Part shown: positions 24,222 through 31,985 of the stretch, piece by piece | Position numbering within the stretch: the first letter of the stretch is position 1 | Layout of the letters: every line of letters begins with the position of its first letter | DNA from: Treponema bryantii NK4A124 | Lineage (GTDB): Bacteria > Spirochaetota > Spirochaetia > Treponematales > Treponemataceae | Direction: 5' to 3' | NCBI RefSeq assembly: GCF_000421345.1 | Contig: NZ_ATWV01000005.1 | Coordinates: 124,001 to 188,000 of the forward strand | Length of the DNA stretch: 64,000 nt | Program-made: the position numbers and the translations under genes | Notes under the pieces: model-generated | What the model saw: the letters and a program-made list of their open reading frames with translations, nothing else | Told to the model about the DNA's origin: nothing | The model's database searches: none

Positions 24222-25667
24222 AATTTTAAAGCCTTTAAACTGATGGCTGCCGCCGCCGACAAACTTAAAGTAAAGCTCGCCGACTCCATCCGGGATTGAA
24301 ATGTCTGCAGAGAAGCTCTCCCAGATATTGCTTCCGATTGGAGTGATTTCTGCCAGCACAGGTCCATCCCATTTTGTGCGAATTTCGTACTTACCGTAAA
24401 CATAACCGCGGGTTGTTACCGAAATCTTTTTTACGCCCTTAAAATCAAAGAACTTAAAGCCAAGGGTGTAGCCGTTCTGCATATTTGCTACATAGCCTTC
24501 TTCCTGGTCTCCGTCTTTGCCGTCCTGAGTTATGCGGGGATGCTTTATATCAACAATAAAGTTCTTTTCATCCGGATTAAAGATATTGCAGGCAATGTAA
24601 GCAGGGTAGAAGCCTTTACCTTCGAGTGGACCACCATTAAGTCCGCAGGAAGTAATCTGAACCTGAGGAATTGTTCCGTCTGGCAGCACCTGCATTTTTT
24701 CTGCACATCCCTGGCGGTTGAACCAGTTTCCGTTTGTGTGGCGGTGATAGAAAATGTAGTACTGACCGTTTATCAGTTCAAAGCCGCCGTGATTGTTTGC
24801 TCCAAAGCAGGTCGGCATATCAGCTGGTTTATATGAATCTATATGAAGGTCTACGTTACTTACAATTACACCGCGGTAGGTAAAGCCTGAGGTTGGATTT
24901 TTACTTGTTGCATAGCAGAGCTCGTGCATAACCTGAGAAGAGAAAACAAAATAATAGGTGTCTCCAATCTTTCTGATTGATGGGGCTTCGAAGAAAGCGT
25001 GGTCTTTATATCCCTTCCAGTTTTCAACCGAGTCCTGAGGGTAAGGACATTCAGTTTCAACAGGGGCAGTTACGTCGGTGTAGCAGTCGCCCGGAGCAAT
25101 GATGACAGGCTCTTCTTCGATTGTAAGCATATCAGGGCCAAGCACTGTCGCCATGGCACCAATTCTGTCTTTCATATGATTTCCGCAGAAGCCTGTGTAA
25201 AGGTAGGTGCGGTTTCCTTCTGTAAGAACTCCCGGGTCAAACTGAGGCATATCGCCCTTGCGGTCTCCAAGTCTTGTTCCATCCTTGTAGTGAACATGTC
25301 CGTAGAATTTATACTTTCCGGCAGGGGTGTCGCAGACTGCAACAGAAACAAAGCCAACCTTGTCGTAAACGTAGTAGAGGTAGTAGCGGCCATCCGGGCC
25401 CTGAGTTACATCAGGAGCATAAAGGCACATGTGGCCGTCTGCATTCATTTCTTCGGAAGTTTTAGGATAGATTACTCCTTCGTAACGCCAGTCTGTCAAA
25501 TCAGTTACAGGGGCAGAGTAGCAGACATAGTCTCCCTGGCAGAATACCCAGCCGTTAAAGAAATCGTGCGAGCCGTAAACGTATACCCGGTCTCCGAATA
25601 CGTGTGGTTCTCCGTCCGGAACATGTTCCCAGGACGGCATATATGGATTAAAAATTTGTTTTTTCAT
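24213..25667 (-). CDS. GH43-family glycosidase (arabinofuranosidase/xylosidase) with a CBM6-like C-terminus
   Basis: 484 residues, no signal peptide, so cytoplasmic. The five-bladed propeller domain (about 1-345) has PHVFGDRVYVYGSHD with the catalytic-base Asp, CLYAPDVTQGPDGRYYLYYVY, the likely general acid Glu in FFEAPSIRKIGDTYYFVFSS, and NNHGGFELINGQYYIFYHRHT. The C-terminal 120 residues (GYTLGFKFFDFKGVKKISVTTRG...PIGSNIWESFSADI) resemble a CBM6-type jelly roll. It would release arabinose or xylose from imported arabinoxylan fragments; the exact specificity cannot be read. AGGGGA precedes the ATG. A LacI-type palindrome lies 20 bp upstream. Confidence 0.9.
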   Translation of the reverse strand: MKKQIFNPYMPSWEHVPDGEPHVFGDRVYVYGSHDFFNGWVFCQGDYVCYSAPVTDLTDWRYEGVIYPKTSEEMNADGHMCLYAPDVTQGPDGRYYLYYVYDKVGFVSVAVCDTPAGKYKFYGHVHYKDGTRLGDRKGDMPQFDPGVLTEGNRTYLYTGFCGNHMKDRIGAMATVLGPDMLTIEEEPVIIAPGDCYTDVTAPVETECPYPQDSVENWKGYKDHAFFEAPSIRKIGDTYYFVFSSQVMHELCYATSKNPTSGFTYRGVIVSNVDLHIDSYKPADMPTCFGANNHGGFELINGQYYIFYHRHTNGNWFNRQGCAEKMQVLPDGTIPQVQITSCGLNGGPLEGKGFYPAYIACNIFNPDEKNFIVDIKHPRITQDGKDGDQEEGYVANMQNGYTLGFKFFDFKGVKKISVTTRGYVYGKYEIRTKWDGPVLAEITPIGSNIWESFSADISIPDGVGELYFKFVGGGSHQFKGFKIGD

Positions 25668-25686
25668 GTGTTTCCCCTAAATGTTA

Positions 25687-25700
25687 GTTAAACGTTTTAC
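25687..25700. promoter_or_regulatory. LacI-type operator candidate between the two GH43 genes
   Basis: GTTAAACGTTTTAC, palindromic apart from one position and centred on CG. It lies in the divergent promoter region of both GH43 genes and shares AAACGTTTT with the site before the transporter. Confidence 0.5.
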
Positions 25701-25763
25701 TTTTTTATGATAAAACTGTATATTGAAATTATGAAAAGTGCAAGAGTGTATACTCGAATAAAT

Positions 25764-25797
25764 GGATTGCTTCGTCGCTGCGCTCCTCGCAATGACG
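25764..25797 (-). repeat. Palindromic repeat family B, copy 5
   Basis: GGATTGCTTCGTCGCTGCG then CTCCTCGCAATGACG. It sits upstream of or inside the N-terminal coding region of the second GH43 gene, depending on which start is used. In that frame it reads GLLRRCAPRND. Confidence 0.8.
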
Positions 25798-25847
25798 TGT
25801 ATCGTGTCAGTTCATTATTATTTTTAATTTTTACTGGAGGATTTTTT

Positions 25848-27290
25848 ATGTCTTGTTCAAACGAAGAAATGATTACGGCAACTCCTGTTAGCGAGATGCA
25901 GAAGCTTATGGCCGAAAAGGCTTTTAAGATGCCTGGAGAAAATAATCCTGTTATGGCTCATAAATACGGAGCAGACCCTGCTGTTCTGGAATATAATGAT
26001 ACTCTTTATGTTTATTCAACAAACGATATGCAGCAGCTGGAATTTACAAAGGGTAAAATTGATAACGGCTACAATAAGATTACCTCTCTTAACGTCTTCT
26101 CTACAAAGGATATGGTTAACTGGACAGACTGCGGGGAGATTAAGGTTGCAGGTAAAAATGATTATATAGGTGCTGCAAAGTGGGCTGCTAATTCCTGGGC
26201 TCCTGCAATTGCTTATAAAAAGATTGATGGAAAAGACAAGTTTTTCCTTTACTTTGCAGACTCCGCAAACGGAATCGGTGTTTTAACTGCAGACTCTCCT
26301 ACAGGACCTTTTACAGACCCTCTTGGAGAAGCTTTGATTTCCCGCAAGACTCCGACCTGTGACAAAATCAACTGGCTTTTTGACCCGGCTGTTCTTGTTG
26401 ATGAAAAGGGTAATGGTTACCTATACTTTGGAGGCGGCCACGATCCTGATAAATACGAGCACCCTAAAAATGCCCGCTGCGTTGCTTTAGCTGATGATAT
26501 GATTCACATTGTCGGCGAGCCTGTGATGATTGATGCACCATTCCTTTTTGAGGATTCGGGAATCAATAAGATTGGAGATACCTGGTATTACACCTACTGT
26601 ACAAACTGGCAGGACAGAAAGGATACAAAAGATCCTGATAAAATGCCGATTGCAGTAATCGGATATATGACTTCAAAAAATCCGCTGGGACCTTTTGAAT
26701 ATAAGGGCTACACTCTGGAAAATCCTGGAACTGTATTCGGTGCCTGGGGAAATAACCACCATTGGATTTTCTCTTTCCGTGGTAAGTGGTACATTGCCTA
26801 CCATACACAGGTTCTGGAAAAAACTGTTGGCTGCGAGAAGGGCGGTTACCGCAATATCTTTATAGATAACTTTGAAGTAAATGCAGACGGTTCGCTCCCA
26901 AAGCAGAAGATGACTAAGAAGGGAGTAGAGCAGGTCAGCAACTTTAAGCTTGGTAATGAAGTGCCTGCTGCAACCTTTGCTGCTTCCCGCAATGTGGCTG
27001 TAACAACAAAGCAAACCTTAGTTAGTGTAAAGGACGGGGCTTACGTTTGCATTAAGGGCGTTGAGTTTACTGGTGGCGAAAAAGAGTTTACAACTCAGTG
27101 CCTGCCGGTTGATGGAAAGTCAATCAAGGTTCAGATTGACGGCTTTGGCGGCAACGGTAATGAGATTGCTGAAGTAAAGCTTGGAAAGAAGAGTGAAGTT
27201 TCTGCAAAGCTTGCTGCTACAAGCGGAGTGCATGATTTGTACATAATTCTGCCGGAAGGTTGTGAACTTATAAACTGGTGTATCAAATAA
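25848..27290 (+). CDS. GH43-family glycosidase, second copy; start ambiguous, possibly a lipoprotein
   Basis: 480 residues from ATG 25848, chosen because TGGAGG lies 8 nt upstream. Motifs: HKYGADPAVLEYNDTLYVYSTND (base Asp), NSWAPAIAYKKIDGKDKFFLYFAD, LFEDSGINKIGDTWYYTYCTNW (acid Glu), NNHHWIFSFRGKWYIAYHTQ, and a CBM6-like C-terminus. The frame is open upstream to 25707 and encodes SSLLFLIFTGGFFMSC directly before SNEEM. This is a convincing lipoprotein signal with lipobox FMSC, followed by a 30-residue linker. If translation starts at 25707 or 25731, the enzyme is a surface lipoprotein whose n-region contains a family B repeat. The function is likely arabinoxylan or arabinan side-chain or exo-hydrolysis. 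Confidence 0.85.
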   Translation: MSCSNEEMITATPVSEMQKLMAEKAFKMPGENNPVMAHKYGADPAVLEYNDTLYVYSTNDMQQLEFTKGKIDNGYNKITSLNVFSTKDMVNWTDCGEIKVAGKNDYIGAAKWAANSWAPAIAYKKIDGKDKFFLYFADSANGIGVLTADSPTGPFTDPLGEALISRKTPTCDKINWLFDPAVLVDEKGNGYLYFGGGHDPDKYEHPKNARCVALADDMIHIVGEPVMIDAPFLFEDSGINKIGDTWYYTYCTNWQDRKDTKDPDKMPIAVIGYMTSKNPLGPFEYKGYTLENPGTVFGAWGNNHHWIFSFRGKWYIAYHTQVLEKTVGCEKGGYRNIFIDNFEVNADGSLPKQKMTKKGVEQVSNFKLGNEVPAATFAASRNVAVTTKQTLVSVKDGAYVCIKGVEFTGGEKEFTTQCLPVDGKSIKVQIDGFGGNGNEIAEVKLGKKSEVSAKLAATSGVHDLYIILPEGCELINWCIK

Positions 27291-27301
27291 AAGACTTCAG
27301 T

Positions 27302-27402
27302 GTCATTGTCCGGCTTGACCGGACAATCTATACAGAACTGGGAGGGATAGATTCCCCGGTCAAGCCGGGGAATGACACGGAATGTCTGCCGGGGAATGAC
27401 AC
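27302..27402. repeat. Cluster of GC-rich palindromic repeat family C (three units)
   Basis: Unit 1 (27302-27329) contains TTGTCCGGCTTGACCGGACAA. Unit 2 (27349-27378) contains TTCCCCGGTCAAGCCGGGGAA in the opposite orientation. A partial unit 3 (27384-27402) ends in the same GGGGAATGACAC. They can pair with each other and lie after the GH43 gene, perhaps acting as its terminator. Confidence 0.7.
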
Positions 27403-27416
27403 TTAATTACACGTAT

Positions 27417-27445
27417 TTGATATTATAGAAGAAAATCACTATAAT
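27417..27445 (+). promoter_or_regulatory. Promoter of lysS, leaderless architecture
   Basis: TTGATA (27417-27422), 17 bp, TATAAT (27440-27445), then 8 nt to the ATG at 27454. Confidence 0.7.
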
Positions 27446-27453
27446 AAGGCGCT

Positions 27454-29082
27454 ATGAGTAACGAAAATCAGAATAATGAAAAGAGAGATCCACTGCTCTG
27501 CCACTGGGCAGATCAGATGGCAAGCCAGATTATCCGCGAGAAGGGAGATCTGGATTTATACACCTGTGCTTCAGGTATTACACCAAGTGGAACTGTTCAC
27601 CTTGGAAACTTCCGCGAAATCATTACAGTAGACTTAGTAGTTCGCGCCCTTCGCGACCGCGGTAAGAAAGTACGCTTTATTTATTCCTGGGACGATTACG
27701 ACGTATTCCGCAAGGTTCCTGCTAACATGCCTGACCCTGAAATCCTTGAAAAATATCTTCGCTATCCAATTACCGAAGTACCAGATACAACCGGCCGCAA
27801 CGAAAACTATGCCCGCCATCACGAGGTTGATATTGAAACTCAGCTTCCACGCGTTGGCATTCAGCCGGAGTTCCTTTATCAGGCAAGCCGCTACCGTGCA
27901 AACCGCTATGCAGAAGGAATGCGTAAGGCTATGCAGAACCGCGATGTAATCAAGGAATGTCTTAATGAATACCGCGATGACGCTCACAAAATGAAGCCTG
28001 AAGACGTTTACTGGCCTGTAGCAATTTTCTGCGGTAAGTGCCAGAAAGATACAACTGAAATTACAGACTACGACGGTGAATACGGAATTACTTATAAGTG
28101 TGAATGTGGTAACTGCGAAACTGCAGATATCCGTACTTTCAAAGGCGCAAAGCTTGGCTGGCGTGTAGACTGGCCAATGCGCTGGAATGAAGAAAAGGTA
28201 GTATTCGAGCCGGGTGGAAAAGACCATATTTCTCCGGGCGGAAGCTACGATACTGCAAAGCTTGTAAGCAAGCGTATTTATGGCTGGGATGCTCCTGTTA
28301 CAATGCGTTATGACTTTGTAAACCTCAAGGGGGTTCCTGGAAAGATGTCTTCTTCTAAGGGTAAGGTAATTGCTCTTCCTGATGCACTTGATATCTACCA
28401 GGCAGAAGTTCTCCGCTATCTTTTTGCGGGAACTCGTCCAAATACAGAATTTGCAATCAGCTTTGATATGGACGTTCTCAAGGTTTATGAGGACTATGAC
28501 AAGACAGAACGTATTGTTTACGGAATTGATAAGGCAAAATCTGATGACCACTTCAACAAGGAAAAGCGTATTTATATGCTCAGCCAGATTGATGGAAAGA
28601 TTCCTGAGGTTATGCCATATCAGATTACAATCCGCCAGCTTACAACTCTTCTTCAGATTTACTCTGGTGATATTGATGCTGTAATTAAGGCTCTCGGAGA
28701 TGTAAAACCTGAGCAGGAAGAACGCCTCCGCCGCCGCATTGAATGTGCATGGTTCTGGGTAAAGCATTCTGCACCGGACTGCGCACCAGACTTCTGCTTT
28801 GAACTCCGTAACGACGGCAGCAAGGCAGACCTCTCTGGCGACCTTTTGACAGCTGTTAAGCGTGTTCGCGATGAAGTTCTTCCAAAACTCGATACTTTCC
28901 AGCTTGATAAGGAATGTCAGCAGGCTATGTATGACATTGCTACAGAGATGGGACTTGAGTCTAAGGCTCTCTTTACTGCACTTTACCAGGCTTTGATTGG
29001 AAAAGAGCAGGGACCAAGACTCGGCAGCTTCTTCCGTATTATTGGAAAAGACAAGCTTGAAAAGATTTTGAGCGTATATTAA
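27454..29082 (+). CDS. lysS: Lysyl-tRNA synthetase, class I
   Basis: Charges tRNA-Lys. The class I (archaeal-type) enzyme replaces the usual class II LysRS in spirochaetes. 542 residues. Signatures: CASGITPSGTVHLGNFREI, with the HIGH-equivalent HLGN, and GVPGKMSSSKGKVIAL with KMSSS. A Cys-containing insertion, FCGKCQKDTTEI...YKCECGNCE (about 190-215), looks like a zinc knuckle. The C-terminal helical anticodon-binding domain runs from about 370 on. The promoter ends 8 nt before the ATG and there is no proper Shine-Dalgarno, so the mRNA is probably leaderless. Confidence 0.96.
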   Translation: MSNENQNNEKRDPLLCHWADQMASQIIREKGDLDLYTCASGITPSGTVHLGNFREIITVDLVVRALRDRGKKVRFIYSWDDYDVFRKVPANMPDPEILEKYLRYPITEVPDTTGRNENYARHHEVDIETQLPRVGIQPEFLYQASRYRANRYAEGMRKAMQNRDVIKECLNEYRDDAHKMKPEDVYWPVAIFCGKCQKDTTEITDYDGEYGITYKCECGNCETADIRTFKGAKLGWRVDWPMRWNEEKVVFEPGGKDHISPGGSYDTAKLVSKRIYGWDAPVTMRYDFVNLKGVPGKMSSSKGKVIALPDALDIYQAEVLRYLFAGTRPNTEFAISFDMDVLKVYEDYDKTERIVYGIDKAKSDDHFNKEKRIYMLSQIDGKIPEVMPYQITIRQLTTLLQIYSGDIDAVIKALGDVKPEQEERLRRRIECAWFWVKHSAPDCAPDFCFELRNDGSKADLSGDLLTAVKRVRDEVLPKLDTFQLDKECQQAMYDIATEMGLESKALFTALYQALIGKEQGPRLGSFFRIIGKDKLEKILSVY

Positions 29083-29083
29083 T

Positions 29084-29117
29084 GGATTGCCACGTCGCTG
29101 CGCTCCTCGCAATGACG
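29084..29117 (-). repeat. Palindromic repeat family B, copy 6
   Basis: Starts one base after the lysS stop codon. Paired head-to-head with copy 7. Confidence 0.8.
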
Positions 29118-29129
29118 CGGCAGTAATTG

Positions 29130-29169
29130 TCATTGCGAGACCTGAGCGTAGCGAAGGTCGTGGCAATCT
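29130..29169 (+). repeat. Palindromic repeat family B, copy 7 (variant centre)
   Basis: TCATTGCGAGACCTGAGCG, then TAGCGAAGGTCGTGGCAATCT. The centre GACCTGAGCGTAGCGAAGGTC differs from the other copies but keeps the palindrome. Confidence 0.8.
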
Positions 29170-29179
29170 GTAAAATACC

Positions 29180-29207
29180 TTGAATTTAAAAAATCCTGTG
29201 GTACAAT
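29180..29207 (+). promoter_or_regulatory. Promoter of the MCP gene, embedded in an inverted repeat
   Basis: TTGAAT (29180-29185), 16 bp, TACAAT (29202-29207). The left arm of the downstream inverted repeat is in the spacer, so transcripts from here lack it. Confidence 0.5.
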
Positions 29208-29239
29208 GTATTTATTACAAAATATCACAGGATTTTTTT
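29188..29239 (+). terminator. Terminator-like 13-bp inverted repeat ending at the MCP start codon
   Basis: AAAAAATCCTGTG (29188-29200) is perfectly complementary to CACAGGATTTTTT (29226-29238). The 25-nt loop contains the MCP -10 region, and the right arm holds the AGG ribosome-binding site. It would terminate lysS read-through. Confidence 0.65.
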
Positions 29240-31240
29240 ATGAAACTGAATCACAAATTTTCTTTTATCATCCTTTTTACTATAGTACAGGCTTTTGTTC
29301 TTACCGTTTTTTCCGTAATCAATTTAAATAATATCCAGGACATTAAGGATTATCAGATAATTGAAACTAAAACTGAGGCTCAGCTAAGTTCCATAATCGA
29401 TTATCTGGAGAGAATGGATTACTGGGATTTTGATATAGAAAACGCCTATAAAAGTTTTACCGATCAGAAAAAAGAAATTACGGAATCATTTAATTATCTT
29501 ATGGAAGCTCCGGTAGTAAGTAAATTTCCGGAAGAATTTACCACAAACCTTAAGCATGTAAAGCTAACCTGGGGTCTTATTAATGATGATCTTGCTCCGA
29601 TTGAAGAAGTTTTACAGTCTATGGAGAAGTCTGATATCAGCTCCGGAATGAGAACTAATATCAAGAACTTCGGCTTTCGTGAAACTTCAAAACTGTATGT
29701 AAATAACGAAGCAATGGATAATCTCATGGAACAACTGGATGAAGCCCATCAGCATTTGAGAAAAATCCGTTTGACTTATGTTTCCTTAATGTCCTTGAAC
29801 CAGAAATCTTCTGCAATGGTAGAAGAGGTTATGATTGCTACGGAAAAACGCTTTTTGATGATAACCATCATTTTTGCCGTAATCACAACAATAATTCTTT
29901 CTATATTAATCCTTATTGTAACGTCTCGTGTTTCAAGGAGAATTGTAAAAGTCCGCAATATGACTACAACCCTTGCAGATAAAGATTTTACTGTAAATAT
30001 CCAGCCGGAAGGCAGCGATGAAATGTGGCTTTTGATGTCGAACATCAACAACATGGTTACTCAGGTAAATGAATTCTTCCAGCTTGTAAAATCTACTGCA
30101 AAGAAGGCTCTGAATGCAGAATCTTCCATTAATAAGTCTGCGGGTAGTACGGCAGAAGCTTCTTCTCTTATCGATAACAATATTGATAATCTTACAAAGC
30201 TTTTCTCTGAGGCAGTAACTGTTGTTAACAGTGCAGTCGGAGTAATTTCAGAGATGAATTATCATGTAGATACTCTCGTCCGGGGAAATACGGTTCAGAC
30301 TAAGGCAATTGAAAACAGCAACAAGGCTGTAAATGAGGTTGTGGCTACTCTTGATTATATTAATAAGATGGCCGAAGAACGTGTAAAGAATGCCGGTGAA
30401 ATGCATAACCTGGTTGCAGACGGTGATGAAAAAATTACTTCAACAAATGAGATTCTGAATCAGGTAGCCCAGCAGCTTGATGAGGTTTACGAGGTTGTAA
30501 CAATCATCAATAATGTTGCCGAGCAGACAAACCTTCTTTCCATGAATGCGGCAATTGAGTCTGCGCATGCGGGAGAGGCAGGAAAAGGCTTTAGCGTTGT
30601 TGCTGAAGAAATCCGCTCGCTTGCAGAAGAGACCTCGGAAAATGCGGATAAGATTTCAAAGGTTGTTAATACTATCGTAGAAGCCGTAGAGAATGCAAAC
30701 AAGTCGAGCCAGTCTGCTTTTGTTGCCTTTGAAAAGGTAAGTGCTCATGCAGATCAGATTGTAAGTTCTTTGCAGGAAATTACCGGCGGTATTGGTAAGA
30801 TTGATAATCAGATGCAGCAGATTAAAGAGAGAAGTGAAGAGACTTCTACTGCAGCAGATGAAATGAGTCGTTATTGTGGTGAGCTTGTAGAAAAACAGAA
30901 GGATGTATCTGCAAAGGTTGATAATATGAACGATGTGTTTGTTAATGCAATCGGTTCTCTGCATAAGATAAAGGATGAAACTGCAGACATTGTTCACAAG
31001 ATGAAAAATGTTAGTCTTTCGAGTGATGAAAGCTATAAGAATCTTACTGAACTTGAAAACGTACTTGAGGAGTTTAAGACAAGTGGCGCTGAAATGCCGG
31101 GCGATTCCGAAGAGTCTTCTCAAGCGTCTGTCGAAGTGACCGGTGAAGTGCCTGGAGATTCTGAAATTACTTCGGGAGAATCAGAAGAAGCGAAACCAGA
31201 TATGGAAGAGAAATCAGAAGAGATGTTGGAATCCCTGTAA
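29240..31240 (+). CDS. Methyl-accepting chemotaxis protein
   Basis: 666 residues from ATG 29240. TM1 at about 8-28 and TM2 in FLMITIIFAVITTIILSILILIVTS. The periplasmic domain between them is mainly helical (4-helix-bundle-like). A HAMP domain follows (SRRIVKVRNMTTTLADKDFTVNI) and then the cytoplasmic signalling hairpin with the highly conserved tip NVAEQTNLLSMNAAIESAHAGEAGKGFSVVAEEIRSLAEE. It relays ligand signals to CheA/CheW; cheR and cheB at 54-56 kb modify such receptors. The acidic Ser/Glu tail (GDSEESSQASVEV) is unusual and overlaps the convergent permease gene by 74 bp. CACAGGA precedes the ATG. Confidence 0.93.
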   Translation: MKLNHKFSFIILFTIVQAFVLTVFSVINLNNIQDIKDYQIIETKTEAQLSSIIDYLERMDYWDFDIENAYKSFTDQKKEITESFNYLMEAPVVSKFPEEFTTNLKHVKLTWGLINDDLAPIEEVLQSMEKSDISSGMRTNIKNFGFRETSKLYVNNEAMDNLMEQLDEAHQHLRKIRLTYVSLMSLNQKSSAMVEEVMIATEKRFLMITIIFAVITTIILSILILIVTSRVSRRIVKVRNMTTTLADKDFTVNIQPEGSDEMWLLMSNINNMVTQVNEFFQLVKSTAKKALNAESSINKSAGSTAEASSLIDNNIDNLTKLFSEAVTVVNSAVGVISEMNYHVDTLVRGNTVQTKAIENSNKAVNEVVATLDYINKMAEERVKNAGEMHNLVADGDEKITSTNEILNQVAQQLDEVYEVVTIINNVAEQTNLLSMNAAIESAHAGEAGKGFSVVAEEIRSLAEETSENADKISKVVNTIVEAVENANKSSQSAFVAFEKVSAHADQIVSSLQEITGGIGKIDNQMQQIKERSEETSTAADEMSRYCGELVEKQKDVSAKVDNMNDVFVNAIGSLHKIKDETADIVHKMKNVSLSSDESYKNLTELENVLEEFKTSGAEMPGDSEESSQASVEVTGEVPGDSEITSGESEEAKPDMEEKSEEMLESL

Positions 31241-31985
31241 TGTAGTTCTGAATGTTTGCTGCAAAAATATCTGCCAGACAGAAGATGATAACCGCTGCCA
31301 CAATGCGCAGCGGCTTTTTTTTGCCTAAGAAAACTGCGGCGAGGGCCATCCAGCCGCGGCCGCTGGAAATGTTTGGTACAAAGGAAGAAAGCCTTAATGT
31401 CAGGAGAATACCTGCAAGTGCAGCGTACAGGGCGGCAAGGCACCAGGAAAGGCTGCGCAGGTTTCCGGGATTTACTCCCTTTGCTTTTAAGACATCCGCA
31501 TCGCTCCCCGTTACCCTCAGATAAAGTCCGTGGCGGCTGTACTTAAGAAAAACTACCGCCAGCGCTACAAAAACCGCAGTCACAGAATCTGCCGTCGCCC
31601 GCGCCGTCCAGGCAGAAAAGGCAAAACTTTCGTTTGTTAAAACCCCGCGTGTTCCAAAAATCAGTGAGGACATGCAGGATGTAAGCGCTCCAAATAAGAG
31701 GTTGAGGGCAATGGCGGCAATAAAGCGGTTTGCACGGCCGGCTTCAATCAGGGCTGAGAAGGCAAGGGCCAGGGCGGTGGCGGCCAGACATGTGAGCAGG
31801 GCAGCCAGAAGGGGCGAGCCGGTGGTTACTGAGAATGTATAAAACAAAAAGGCCGAGAAGGAAACGAGTCCATCTAAAAAGAGGGCCAGGCAGCCTGCGA
31901 ACTCGGAGAAGAGGGCGCCAAGGGAGCAGAGTATGAGGGGGCAGGAATAGGCGAGGGCGGAGAATATTGCTGTGAGACTTGTCAT
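31167..31985 (-). CDS. BMP-type nucleoside ABC transporter, second permease (YufQ-like)
   Basis: 272 residues with about eight hydrophobic segments. The family's LFSERAGVLNIGLEG is recognisable as LFSEFAGCLALFLDGL. GSDADVLKAKGVNPGNLR corresponds to the conserved GENPrAAdaaGi loop and GRGWMALAAVFLGKKKPLRI to GRGfiALAa.ifG. It is the last gene of a four-gene cassette and overlaps the upstream permease by 4 bp. The divergence of normally invariant residues, together with the decayed ATPase, leaves its activity uncertain. Its 3' end overlaps the MCP gene. Confidence 0.8.
   Translation of the reverse strand: MTSLTAIFSALAYSCPLILCSLGALFSEFAGCLALFLDGLVSFSAFLFYTFSVTTGSPLLAALLTCLAATALALAFSALIEAGRANRFIAAIALNLLFGALTSCMSSLIFGTRGVLTNESFAFSAWTARATADSVTAVFVALAVVFLKYSRHGLYLRVTGSDADVLKAKGVNPGNLRSLSWCLAALYAALAGILLTLRLSSFVPNISSGRGWMALAAVFLGKKKPLRIVAAVIIFCLADIFAANIQNYITGIPTSLLISLPYLVSLLLILPK

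Noticed and set aside
24999-25691. 230-codon open frame opposite the GH43 gene
   Set aside because: Shadow of the conserved GH43 frame; Val/Arg-rich translation with no motif or start signal.
27302-27402. CRISPR-like repeats
   Set aside because: Only two and a half units in alternating orientation, palindromic, with unequal spacing and no cas genes.
27634-29166. 510-codon open frame antisense to lysS
   Set aside because: It mirrors a strongly conserved synthetase gene, has no ribosome-binding site, composition unlike a real protein, and begins in a repeat. It is a codon-usage shadow.
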